Source: Halogeometricum pallidum JCM 14848 (GTDB taxonomy: Archaea > Halobacteriota > Halobacteria > Halobacteriales > Haloferacaceae). From it: a stretch of DNA of 64,000 nt. Each line of letters opens with the position of its first letter. Positions within the stretch are counted from its first letter, which is position 1. A program made the position numbers and the translations under genes. The notes below the pieces were generated by a model. The model did no database searches. It was given only the letters and a program-made list of their open reading frames with translations, and was not told where the DNA came from. The stretch is taken from NCBI RefSeq assembly GCF_000337095.1, contig NZ_AOIV01000008.1, forward strand, positions 1 to 64,000. The letters run 5' to 3'. Shown one piece after another: positions 16,174 through 23,093 of this stretch.

Positions 16174-17070
16174 CTATCGCCCGCGCCGGTCGTTGAGGTA
16201 CGCTTTGAGGGTCGTCAGTTCACCGGTTCCGTAGTTGAACGCGCCGATGTCGTTGTCGTCGGTGACGTTGTCGAACTTCAGCGAGCGATACTGATCGGCC
16301 CCCATCGGGAACCCGGGAACCGACCCCGCGACGGTGAGTCCGATCTTCGCCAGGCCCATCGGGAGCGGAACTACCGTCGTCGACTGGCCGTTCGACTTGT
16401 GGATCAACTTCGCTATCTCGGCCAGCGTCATCTTGTCGGGGCCGCCGATCTCGTACACCTGTCCGACGTGCGACTCGTCCTCGACGGCGTCGCTCATCAT
16501 CGGCACGAGGTCTCCGACCCAGATTGGCTGGAATCGGGTCTTACCGCCGCCGGGCAGGACGCTCACGTACGGGGGTGCGAGCATCTTCGTGAACGAGACG
16601 AACTCGCCCCCGTCGCCGAACACCACCGAGGGTCGAAACACGGTCCACTCGAGGACGGACTCGGTGACTATCTCCTCGGCCCGTCCCTTCGCGCGGATGT
16701 AGGCGGTCGGACCGTCCGGGTCGGCGCCGAGCGCACTCATGTGGACGAGATGGCCCACGTCGTGTTTCTCGGCGGCGCGCACGACGTTCTCCGTCCCCTG
16801 TCGGTGGATCTTGTCGTGCATCTCGTTGCCCCCGCTGGGTTTGAACAGCGGCGAGAGGGCGACGAGGTTGTAGACGGCGTCCATTCCCTCGAACGCCTCC
16901 GTGATGGAGTCGTACGCCGTGACGTTCCCCATCGTCTTGTTCACGCCCGACGGTAGGTCTTCGCTGCTCGGACTCCGCGAGAGTGCCGTCACCTCGTGAC
17001 CCCGCGATTTTAGTTCGCGACACAGGTTCGTCCCGATAAAGCCGCTGCCGCCGACGACGAGAACTTTCAT
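16174..17070 (-). CDS. NAD(P)-binding protein of the complex I NDUFA9-like family
   Basis: This 298-residue atypical short-chain dehydrogenase starts MKVLVVGGSGFIGTNLCREL (Rossmann GxxGxxG). It contains AVYNLVALSPLF, the HMSALGADPDGPTAYIRAKG region (Tyr-Lys pair in YIRAK), and RPSVVFGDGGEFVSFTKML, the pattern of the NDUFA9/NAD-dependent epimerase group. Substrate unknown; family members act in quinone-related or sugar-nucleotide chemistry, and some accompany respiratory complex I. It is a single gene transcribed toward cetZ. Confidence 0.85.
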   Translation of the reverse strand: MKVLVVGGSGFIGTNLCRELKSRGHEVTALSRSPSSEDLPSGVNKTMGNVTAYDSITEAFEGMDAVYNLVALSPLFKPSGGNEMHDKIHRQGTENVVRAAEKHDVGHLVHMSALGADPDGPTAYIRAKGRAEEIVTESVLEWTVFRPSVVFGDGGEFVSFTKMLAPPYVSVLPGGGKTRFQPIWVGDLVPMMSDAVEDESHVGQVYEIGGPDKMTLAEIAKLIHKSNGQSTTVVPLPMGLAKIGLTVAGSVPGFPMGADQYRSLKFDNVTDDNDIGAFNYGTGELTTLKAYLNDRRGR

Positions 17071-17221
17071 CGCCTATAGTTGTCGCCGATGCGACGTAAA
17101 TGTACTCCCGGTCGCCCCCGTCGTCTTTCGGTTTCGCGTCGGATTCGAGGAGTGGGCCCGCGGGTGCTCGTGCCGCTCTCGACTCGTGCGATTTTAACCC
17201 CGCCGCCGTCCACCCCGAAGC

Positions 17222-17821
17222 ATGCTCATCACGCTGGAGGGGTTGGACGGCAGCGGAAAAACCACCGTCTGGGAGGCGCTACAGGCCGTCTACCCGGACG
17301 CGGTCTTTACCTGCGAACCCACCGACTCGTGGTACGGCGACGCCGTCTACCGCTCGATGACCGACGAGGACGCCGACTCGTTGGCGGAACTGTTCTTGTT
17401 CACCGCGGACCACGCCGACCACCTCTCGCGGGTGGTTCGCCCCGCCCTCGCCGAGGGCGACCTCGTCATCTCCGACCGGTACTCGGACTCCCGGTTCGCG
17501 TACCAGGCGGCGTCGCTCGAAGACTCCGAACTGCGCCGACCCCTTGACTACGTCCGCGGTATCCACGCCGCGTTCTCCCGGCCGCCCGACGCGACCATCT
17601 ACCTCGACGTCGACCCCGAGACGGCCGCCGCCCGCGCCGGCGCGACGAACAAATTCGAGCGCGCCTCCTATCTTCGACGGGTGAGAGAGAACTACGAGCG
17701 ACTCATTGACGCCCAACCGCACCGCTTCGTCCGCGTCGACGCGACCCAACCCCCGGAGGACGTCGTCGAGATGGTCGAACGAAGCGTCGAACGACTCGTC
17801 CGAGAGGGCGACCGGACGTAA
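17222..17821 (+). CDS. tmk: Thymidylate kinase
   Basis: This 199-residue enzyme phosphorylates dTMP to dTDP. The P-loop is GLDGSGKTT (residues 7-15). The TMP-binding DRY motif appears as [12 protein letters not shown] near residue 87, and [16 protein letters not shown] leads into the LID region with [17 protein letters not shown]. Length is typical. The ATG at 17222 places the P-loop correctly. It is convergent with a small membrane-protein gene 5 bp after its stop. Confidence 0.95.
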   Translation: MLITLEGLDGSGKTTVWEALQAVYPDAVFTCEPTDSWYGDAVYRSMTDEDADSLAELFLFTADHADHLSRVVRPALAEGDLVISDRYSDSRFAYQAASLEDSELRRPLDYVRGIHAAFSRPPDATIYLDVDPETAAARAGATNKFERASYLRRVRENYERLIDAQPHRFVRVDATQPPEDVVEMVERSVERLVREGDRT

Positions 17822-17826
17822 CCCGC

Positions 17827-18147
17827 TCAGTTCTGCGTCTCCGGCAGGTCGTACTCCTCCGGCGGCGGGACGTACAGCGTATCGACGGTGAACCCGAGCG
17901 CCAGCGGCATCCCGACCATCACCGCCAGCGCCGCCACCGGATCTCCGAGGTTCGGCCCGATGCCGAGGACGCCCGTGAACACCAGCGTCGTGACGAATAG
18001 GGTGACGGGGATGAGCGTCAGCGAGTACACCACGTACCCCCACTGCGTGTTCAGTCGGATGCGGAAGAACCGGGTCATCACCGCCGCGAGGAGGGTGTGG
18101 CCGGCCAGCACCACACCGAACAGCACGAGGTTGAGGACCGAGACCAT
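17827..18147 (-). CDS. Three-helix membrane protein, 106 aa
   Basis: From ATG 18147 the product reads MVSVLNLVLFGVVLAGHTLL, with further hydrophobic stretches around residues 40-62 and 72-92 and a polar end, YVPPPEEYDLPETQN. A short basic loop (TRFFRIRLNTQWG) lies between helices 1 and 2. I do not recognise the family. It is divergent from the E1-alpha gene with about 100 bp between the starts, and convergent with tmk. Clean hydrophobic periodicity and acidic ends support a real gene. Confidence 0.7.
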   Translation of the reverse strand: MVSVLNLVLFGVVLAGHTLLAAVMTRFFRIRLNTQWGYVVYSLTLIPVTLFVTTLVFTGVLGIGPNLGDPVAALAVMVGMPLALGFTVDTLYVPPPEEYDLPETQN

Positions 18148-18249
18148 ATCCGACGTAGGGCGTCTGCGAACTTTACACCCTCGGGTCGGGGCGGCCGAAC
18201 GGAGCGTGAACCGCGGACGTTTATCACGGACGCCGGTGAGGTGGCCGAC

Positions 18250-19296
18250 ATGCACCGACTCATCGGCGAACGCTCCCTCGCCGACTCGTGGCTCGACGAG
18301 GCGGACGCACGCGCCGCGTTCCGCGATATGGTCCGGACGCGGCGCTTCGACGAACGCGCACTCGCGCTCCAGCGGCGCGGGTGGATGAGCGGCTACCCGC
18401 CGTTCCGCGGACAGGAGGCCTCGCAGGTGGGCGCCGCCCACGCGATGCGCGAGGACGACGTGCTCTTCCCCACGTACCGCTCGAACGCCCTCCAGATAGC
18501 CCGCGGCGTGCCGATGAGCGACGTGTTCGCCTTCCGCCGCGGTCACCCCGAGTTCACCTCCGGACACGACGTACCCGTCTTCCCGCAGGCCGTCCCCATC
18601 GCCACGCAGATTCCGCTGGCGACGGGCGCGGGGATGGCGGCGACGTACCTCGAGGACGCGCACGTGATTCTCGTCTGCTTCGGTGACGGCGCCACGTCCG
18701 AGGGGGACTTCCACGAGGGGCTGAACTTCGCGGGCGTGTTCGACGCGCCGGTGGTCTTCTTCTGTGAGAACAACGACTGGGCCATCTCGATGCGGCGGGA
18801 GCGACAGACCGCGAGCGACTCCATCGCCGTGAAGGCCGAGGCGTACGGCTTCGAGGGCGTACAGGTCGACGGCAACGACCCGTTCGCCGTCCGCGAGACG
18901 GTCACGGAGGCGCTGACGGACGCGCGCGAGGGCAGTCCCGTCCTCGTCGAGAGCCTCACCTACCGACGGGGGCCGCACACGACGGCCGACGATCCGAGCG
19001 CCTACCGCGACGACGACCCGGACCTGCCGGAGTGGCGCGTCCGCGACCCCCTCGAACGGACCGAGGAGTTCCTGCGCGAGGAGGGGACGATAGACGAGGA
19101 GTTCGTGGAGTCGACGTACGAGGCGGCCGACGAGGAACTGCGCGAGGCCGTCGAGACGGTGGAGGACCTGCCGACCCCCGACCCCGACGACGTGTTCGAG
19201 CACGCCTACGAGTCGCTCCCGCCGGACCTGGCGGCCCAGCGGGAGGGGATGCGCGACTTCCTGACCCGAAACGATCCGAACGAACTGGAGCGCTGA
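18250..19296 (+). CDS. Thiamine-diphosphate dehydrogenase E1 component, alpha subunit (orphan)
   Basis: This 348-residue protein matches the alpha subunit of 2-oxoacid dehydrogenase E1 (pyruvate or branched-chain type). The ThDP-binding motif GDG (145-147) to NN (174-175) is intact (FGDGATSEGDFHEGLNFAG then ENNDWAIS). The phosphorylation-loop-like region YRRGPHTTADDPSAYR is also present. No beta subunit, E2 or E3 gene is adjacent, which is unusual because E1-alpha and E1-beta are normally paired. It may partner with a beta subunit encoded elsewhere. The ATG at 18250 is chosen; earlier in-frame starts overlap the divergent gene. Confidence 0.9.
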   Translation: MHRLIGERSLADSWLDEADARAAFRDMVRTRRFDERALALQRRGWMSGYPPFRGQEASQVGAAHAMREDDVLFPTYRSNALQIARGVPMSDVFAFRRGHPEFTSGHDVPVFPQAVPIATQIPLATGAGMAATYLEDAHVILVCFGDGATSEGDFHEGLNFAGVFDAPVVFFCENNDWAISMRRERQTASDSIAVKAEAYGFEGVQVDGNDPFAVRETVTEALTDAREGSPVLVESLTYRRGPHTTADDPSAYRDDDPDLPEWRVRDPLERTEEFLREEGTIDEEFVESTYEAADEELREAVETVEDLPTPDPDDVFEHAYESLPPDLAAQREGMRDFLTRNDPNELER

Positions 19297-19408
19297 GGCG
19301 TCTCCGGCGGCGAAGACGCGTCCCCCGTCGCGGGCCGTCGTCAGTAGATTGTCTGGAGGCCGCCGAACATACCACCGCGGCAGTGAGGGCGGGAATCGCG
19401 CTTCGGGC

Positions 19409-19642
19409 TCAGTCTTCCATCGAGATGTACGTCTTCGTGTCGGTGACGCCGTCGAGGCCCTGAATCCCGCTGGAGGCCGTCCGCAGCACCTCGTACACCT
19501 CCTCGGCCACCACCTCCGCGATGATGTCGTACGCGCCCGCGACGACGTGCGCCTCCGACACCGTCTCCAACTCCCGAATCGGGGCGAGCAGCGACTCGGA
19601 GACGCCCGCTCCCGTCTTCACCATAATGTATGCGTGTACCAT
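19409..19642 (-). CDS. Lrp/AsnC ligand-binding (RAM) domain protein 1
   Basis: This 77-residue protein consists only of the effector-binding RAM domain of Lrp/AsnC regulators, without a DNA-binding helix-turn-helix. It begins MVHAYIMVKTGAGVSE, with the core AHVVAGAYDIIAEVVAEE and the end GVTDTKTYISMED. Such domains form dimers and octamers that bind amino acids. It is divergent from trkA, and a paralogue lies directly downstream of trkA. A methionine nine codons upstream is possible but adds a poorly conserved start. Confidence 0.88.
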   Translation of the reverse strand: MVHAYIMVKTGAGVSESLLAPIRELETVSEAHVVAGAYDIIAEVVAEEVYEVLRTASSGIQGLDGVTDTKTYISMED

Positions 19643-19732
19643 GGCATACAGGTGCACGGCGCGCGACATAGCGTTTGCGCCGGCCGGTTCGGCGGGGCAA
19701 GGTTATTCATCTCAGACGGCGTACCACATCCC

Positions 19733-20419
19733 ATGCGGTTCGTTATCATTGGATCAGGACGTGTGGGGCTTCGAACGGCCCGTGTTCTCAGAGACGAAGG
19801 GCACGAAGTAACGCTCGTAGAAATCGACGACGACCGGGCCGAACGCGCCCGCGAGGCGGACTTCCAGGTCGTCGAGGGAGACGGATCTCGGGAGGAGGTG
19901 CTCGAACGGGCGGGCGTCGTCGACGCCGACGCGCTCGGCGCACTCACGAGCGACCTGAACGTGAACTTCGCGGCCTGCTCCATCGCCAAGCACCACGGGC
20001 TTCGGACGGTGCTCCGCGTCGACGAGGACTACCGCGAGGAGGTGTACCAGCAGTACGCCGACCAGGTCGACGAGGTGGTCTACCCCGAGCGACTGGGCGC
20101 CATCGGCGCGAAGAACGCCCTGCTCGGCGGGTCGGTTCGCGCCATCGCGGACATCGCGCAGAACCTGCAGGTCGTCCTCATGACCGTCACCGACGACTCC
20201 CCGATGCACGGATACTCAATCGAGGAGGTGGCGCTCCCGGGGCAGGCGCGCGTCCTCGCGTTCGGGAAGGCGGACCGGCCGATGGGCATCCCGGTGACCG
20301 ACGACTCCCTTGAGACGGGCGACAGACTGGCCGTCCTCGCCGACTTCGAGGTGCTCGGGGAGGTCCGACAGTTGATCGTCGGCGAGAACAGCGTCGCCGC
20401 CGCCGCGGGGGGTGCCTGA
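19733..20419 (+). CDS. trkA: TrkA-type K+ transport/channel regulatory protein (RCK N and C domains)
   Basis: This 228-residue cytoplasmic protein has an N-terminal NAD-binding RCK domain (MRFVIIGSGRVGLRTARVL, later LVEIDDDRAE and GDGSREEVLERAGV) and a C-terminal RCK_C domain (about 140-220, MHGYSIEEVALPGQARVLAF). It gates a K+ channel or Trk/Ktr transporter in response to nucleotide. No membrane pore is encoded next to it. GGTTATTCA at about 19701-19709 sits at leaderless TATA distance from the ATG. The stop is two bases from the start of the second RAM-domain gene, so these two form an operon. Confidence 0.93.
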   Translation: MRFVIIGSGRVGLRTARVLRDEGHEVTLVEIDDDRAERAREADFQVVEGDGSREEVLERAGVVDADALGALTSDLNVNFAACSIAKHHGLRTVLRVDEDYREEVYQQYADQVDEVVYPERLGAIGAKNALLGGSVRAIADIAQNLQVVLMTVTDDSPMHGYSIEEVALPGQARVLAFGKADRPMGIPVTDDSLETGDRLAVLADFEVLGEVRQLIVGENSVAAAAGGA

Positions 20420-20420
20420 G

Positions 20421-20651
20421 ATGGTCACCGCCTACGTGATGGTGAAGGCGTCGACGGGCGACGTGGACGGGTTGAAACACTCGATGCTGAACCTCCACGA
20501 CGGCGTCGAGAGCGTCAGCATCGTCGCCGGCGACGTCGACTTCATCGTCAAAACGAGCGTTGACGACACCGCGCAGGTCAAAGAGATAGCGGCGTCCATC
20601 CACGAGATGTCCGGCATCGAGGACACCCAGACGTACATCGCGATGGACTGA
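20421..20651 (+). CDS. Lrp/AsnC ligand-binding (RAM) domain protein 2
   Basis: This 76-residue RAM-domain-only protein, MVTAYVMVKASTGDVDGLKH and onward, has the core SVSIVAGDVDFIVKTSVDD and the end IEDTQTYIAMD. It closely resembles the product at 19409-19642 in layout (AYxMVK at the start, DTxTYIxM at the end). It follows trkA with one base between stop and start, so it is co-translated with it. A GTG three codons upstream overlaps the trkA stop and is an alternative start. It may sense an amino acid or other ligand and act on TrkA; that is inference. Confidence 0.9.
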   Translation: MVTAYVMVKASTGDVDGLKHSMLNLHDGVESVSIVAGDVDFIVKTSVDDTAQVKEIAASIHEMSGIEDTQTYIAMD

Positions 20652-20657
20652 GCGCGG

Positions 20658-21158
20658 TCAGAGCGGCGTCCCCTCGCTGTTCGCTGCGTCGGTGGCTCGG
20701 TTGATGAGGCCCGCGACGGGGTCGGTGTACTCGTACCCGGGGATGATGCCCTGCACGTACGTTCCTTCCACGTAGTCGATGACGGCGCCCGCGTCCTCGA
20801 CGCCTCGCCGCTCGTTGATATCCGAGAGCGACGTCCTGACGACGGCCGACGTCCCCTCGCGGGTCACGTCCACGTCGAATTCGCGCTCCTTCTTCGTCAC
20901 GCCGCCCACGTCCTCGACGCGCAACTCGAACGTCTCGTACCAGCCGTCTTCGACGACGGGGGCCACCGCGTCGGCGGTGACGTCGGCGAGCATCGGCACG
21001 CGGACGGTCACGTCGAACGTGATTTCGCCGCCGTCTTCGCCGACGTCGACCCGGCCGTCGAACGCCGTCGCGGTCCACTCGTAGGTCGATCCGTCTCGCT
21101 TCTCGAAGGAGTCGTGGTCGCGGAGGGCGCGCCGCGCCCTGTCGGGTAGTTCGCTCAT
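20658..21158 (-). CDS. DUF5813-like haloarchaeal protein
   Basis: This 166-residue soluble, acidic protein reads MSELPDRARRALRDHDSFEK, then SYEWTATAFDGRVDV-like strands, ITFDVTVRVPMLADVTAD, DGWYETFELRVEDV and PGYEYTDPVAGLINRA. The pattern of strands plus terminal helix matches what I remember as the haloarchaeal DUF5813 family. No catalytic residues can be named. It is convergent with the trkA/RAM operon (6 bp between stops). Its promoter lies in the 420-bp gap that also carries the candidate ncRNA. Confidence 0.7.
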   Translation of the reverse strand: MSELPDRARRALRDHDSFEKRDGSTYEWTATAFDGRVDVGEDGGEITFDVTVRVPMLADVTADAVAPVVEDGWYETFELRVEDVGGVTKKEREFDVDVTREGTSAVVRTSLSDINERRGVEDAGAVIDYVEGTYVQGIIPGYEYTDPVAGLINRATDAANSEGTPL

Positions 21159-21345
21159 AGGACGGGAGAGGCGTTCACGGGACAAAAGCCCCTCGCGTCG
21201 GCCGTTCGGTCGGCGGCTACCGACTCGTCTGTGGCCCTCGCCGGCGCTTCCCCGGACGGCACCTCTCCCGTTCTCGATAGCGGGCACGTAGCCGGAGGAT
21301 TTGCGAGCGTGCGGCACGCTTAAGTGGTTGCCAGGCCTGGTTGCA

Positions 21346-21440
21346 AGTGACGCTTCGCTTTGGAGGGCCGAAGCGTCAGCGGGGACCAATTCAGGGCGGC
21401 AGCGTCCGTTCGGGCTGTTCCCGAACGGACGCTACCTTTT
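21346..21440 (+). ncRNA. Candidate structured small RNA with terminator hairpin
   Basis: GCTTAAGTG at 21319-21327 looks like a promoter TATA element. About 25 nt later a 10-bp perfect stem (TGACGCTTCG 21348-21357 with CGAAGCGTCA 21369-21378, 11-nt loop) begins. After a short linker comes a 14-bp perfect stem (21401-21414 with 21420-21433, loop CTGTT), followed by ACCTTTT. No ORF explains the stretch, and the second hairpin with its T-run looks like a terminator. The family is unknown; it does not resemble tRNA, SRP RNA, RNase P RNA or a C/D box RNA. Confidence 0.5.
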
Positions 21441-21576
21441 CCCACGATACTCACGTTCTGAGCGTGCCGTCCGTCGCGTGCGATAACTCGATAAAACGCG
21501 CAGTGGCGACGCTCGCAGAGTCGTGTCCCGGAGAACGGTCGAAGCGCGGAACGAAACGCGACAGTTCGCTTTCGCG

Positions 21577-21762
21577 CTACAGGTACTCGCCGAGGGTGCC
21601 GCCGACGAGGACGCCCGCGGCGAGGATGGACCCGGCGCTCGCCGCGAGGTGGACGGGAACCGAAGAGAGGACGCCCAACACCGCGGCGCAGGCGAGACTG
21701 ACTCCCATCACCGCCAGGAGATAGTCGAAGCGCGTCGGCTCGTTGGCGGGCATTACCGACAT
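21577..21762 (-). CDS. Two-helix membrane protein, 61 aa
   Basis: This small protein begins MSVMPANEPTRFDYLLAVMG, followed by two hydrophobic segments (about residues 14-34 and 40-58) with a conserved-looking glycine-rich end, AAGVLVGGTLGEYL. It is convergent with the candidate ncRNA. The start region ACATGATGTAATGAGATGTAATTAG just upstream is AT-rich and could hold the promoter. Function unknown; the clean hydrophobic pattern and ATG start support a real gene. Confidence 0.6.
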   Translation of the reverse strand: MSVMPANEPTRFDYLLAVMGVSLACAAVLGVLSSVPVHLAASAGSILAAGVLVGGTLGEYL

Positions 21763-21811
21763 GATGTAATGAGATGTAATTAGGCCAGCCGGGAATAAGT
21801 TGCGGCGCGAG

Positions 21812-22543
21812 TCACTCCTCGCGGAGGCGGTTCAGCGAGCGCGTTTCCAGACCGCTCCGCGCCCTCTCTTCGATTTCGGCGGCGCGGTCGTACTCGCCTA
21901 GCGCCTCCAGCGCCCGGCGTCGCTCGTCGTCGAGCCACGCCGTTCGCAGACCGAGCGAGGCGGCCGCGTCGAGGCATCGGAGCGCCTCCTCGTGTTGGCC
22001 GCGTTCGTTCAGGAGGTAGCCGCGGTTGTACCACGCCTCGGCCAACCGCGGGTCGCGTTCGACGGCCGCCTCGGCGTGTTCCAACGGCGCCGTGCTCTCG
22101 CCGGACTCCCACAGCGCCGCCGCGAGGTTCGTCTCCGCCGCGGCCGAGAGGGCGTCGTCGGCGTCGATTCGCAGCGCCTCGCGGTGCGAACTCGCCGCGT
22201 CGTCCCACTCGGTCAACTCGCCGTGCGCGATACCTTTGTTCACCCACGCCTCCGCCGCCGCGGCCGACTTCTCGGGCGCGTAGAAGGCCGCGCGCGCGAA
22301 CGAGTCGATGGCCTGCTCGTACTGCTCGATGGCGAGATACTCCAGTCCAACGTCTATCAGCGCCGTGATATCCACGCTGTCGGGGCGCACCTGCGACTCG
22401 TCGACCGCGTCCGCGAGGACGTGGTCGTCCACCGGGTCCACGTCGGCCACCGGGCCGTCGGCGCCAAGGTCGAACCCCTCGTACGGGTCGCCGAACCCCT
22501 GTCCGTCGGAGTACCGGTGCGGGCGGTCGTTTCTGGCGGTCAT
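21812..22543 (-). CDS. Tetratricopeptide-repeat protein
   Basis: This 243-residue soluble protein has an acidic N-terminal 60 residues followed by about four TPR units. Examples are LIDVGLEYLAIEQYEQAIDS, AWVNKGIAHGELTEWDDAAS, AETNLAAALWESGESTAPLE and AWYNRGYLLNERGQHEEALR. TPRs mediate protein-protein contacts; the partner is unknown. The ATG at 22543 gives MTARNDRPHRYSDGQGFGDP. A longer upstream frame runs through tRNA-like debris and is not coding. The gene lies just beyond the region of partial tRNA repeats. Confidence 0.85.
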   Translation of the reverse strand: MTARNDRPHRYSDGQGFGDPYEGFDLGADGPVADVDPVDDHVLADAVDESQVRPDSVDITALIDVGLEYLAIEQYEQAIDSFARAAFYAPEKSAAAAEAWVNKGIAHGELTEWDDAASSHREALRIDADDALSAAAETNLAAALWESGESTAPLEHAEAAVERDPRLAEAWYNRGYLLNERGQHEEALRCLDAAASLGLRTAWLDDERRRALEALGEYDRAAEIEERARSGLETRSLNRLREE

Positions 22544-22696
22544 TCGTCTATATTGGTGTGAAGAGGAGATAACCGCGTCGGCGAGCGTCCGGCGGGACGG
22601 ACGTGAGTGCCGCTTTCCGCTCACCTCGTTCGCGTCGCTCCCTGATTCGAATCCCACCGTAGAATCGAACCACTCGCTATCGCTCGCGGATTCGAG

Positions 22697-22717
22697 TGCG
22701 GGGGATGGGATTCGAAC
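22697..22717 (-). repeat. Copy of the 3' end of tRNA-Leu (possible att-site scar)
   Basis: Twenty-one bases here are identical to the last 21 bases of the tRNA-Leu gene (22798-22818), in the same orientation and exactly 101 bp away. The copied piece covers the 3' acceptor strand and most of the T-arm. Integrases of archaeal elements usually recombine within tRNA 3' ends and leave such direct repeats. No integrase gene is nearby, and the interval is too short for an element, so this looks like a scar or an empty-site remnant. Confidence 0.6.
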
Positions 22718-22797
22718 TTCCGAAACTCGCTTCGCTCGTTTCGACGGTCGAATCCATCCGTGCGGCCGTCGCTGCTCGCTTCGCTCGCAGACGACTA

Positions 22798-22882
22798 TGC
22801 GGGGGATGGGATTCGAACCCATGAACTCCTACGAGAGCGGATCTTAAGTCCGCCGCCTTTGGCCTGGCTCAGCCACCCCCGC
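22798..22882 (-). tRNA. tRNA-Leu (anticodon UAA)
   Basis: An 85-base class II tRNA on the minus strand. The acceptor stem GCGGGGG pairs with CCCCCGC, with discriminator A. The anticodon stem GCGGA/TCCGC holds the loop CTTAAGA (anticodon TAA in DNA). A long variable arm follows, and the T-arm is ATGGG-TTCGAAT-CCCAT. CCA is not encoded and no intron is seen. Upstream on the minus strand ACCATATTGG at about 22908-22917 is a plausible promoter element. The 3' end is duplicated at 22697-22717. Confidence 0.97.
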
Positions 22883-23093
22883 TCGTCTGTGGCTTTTCTG
22901 CCGTCACCAATATGGTTTCGCTTCGTCGGCGCCGGAGGGTCGGCGTCGGGCGGTTCGACGACGACGGTCGTTCGCCTCCGGCCCACCGCTCCGTGACGTT
23001 CGTCCGCTTTTCGTCGCAGCACCGTCCGAGACGGCGGAAAGCAACGCGTCCTGCGCCAAGCTTTTTAGCCGCTATCCGCTAATTCCCGAGAGA

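Noticed and set aside
22681-23022. Short frames through the tRNA region starting MGSNPIPR or similar
   Set aside because: This peptide arises from translating tRNA T-arm sequence; it is a known annotation artefact, not a protein.
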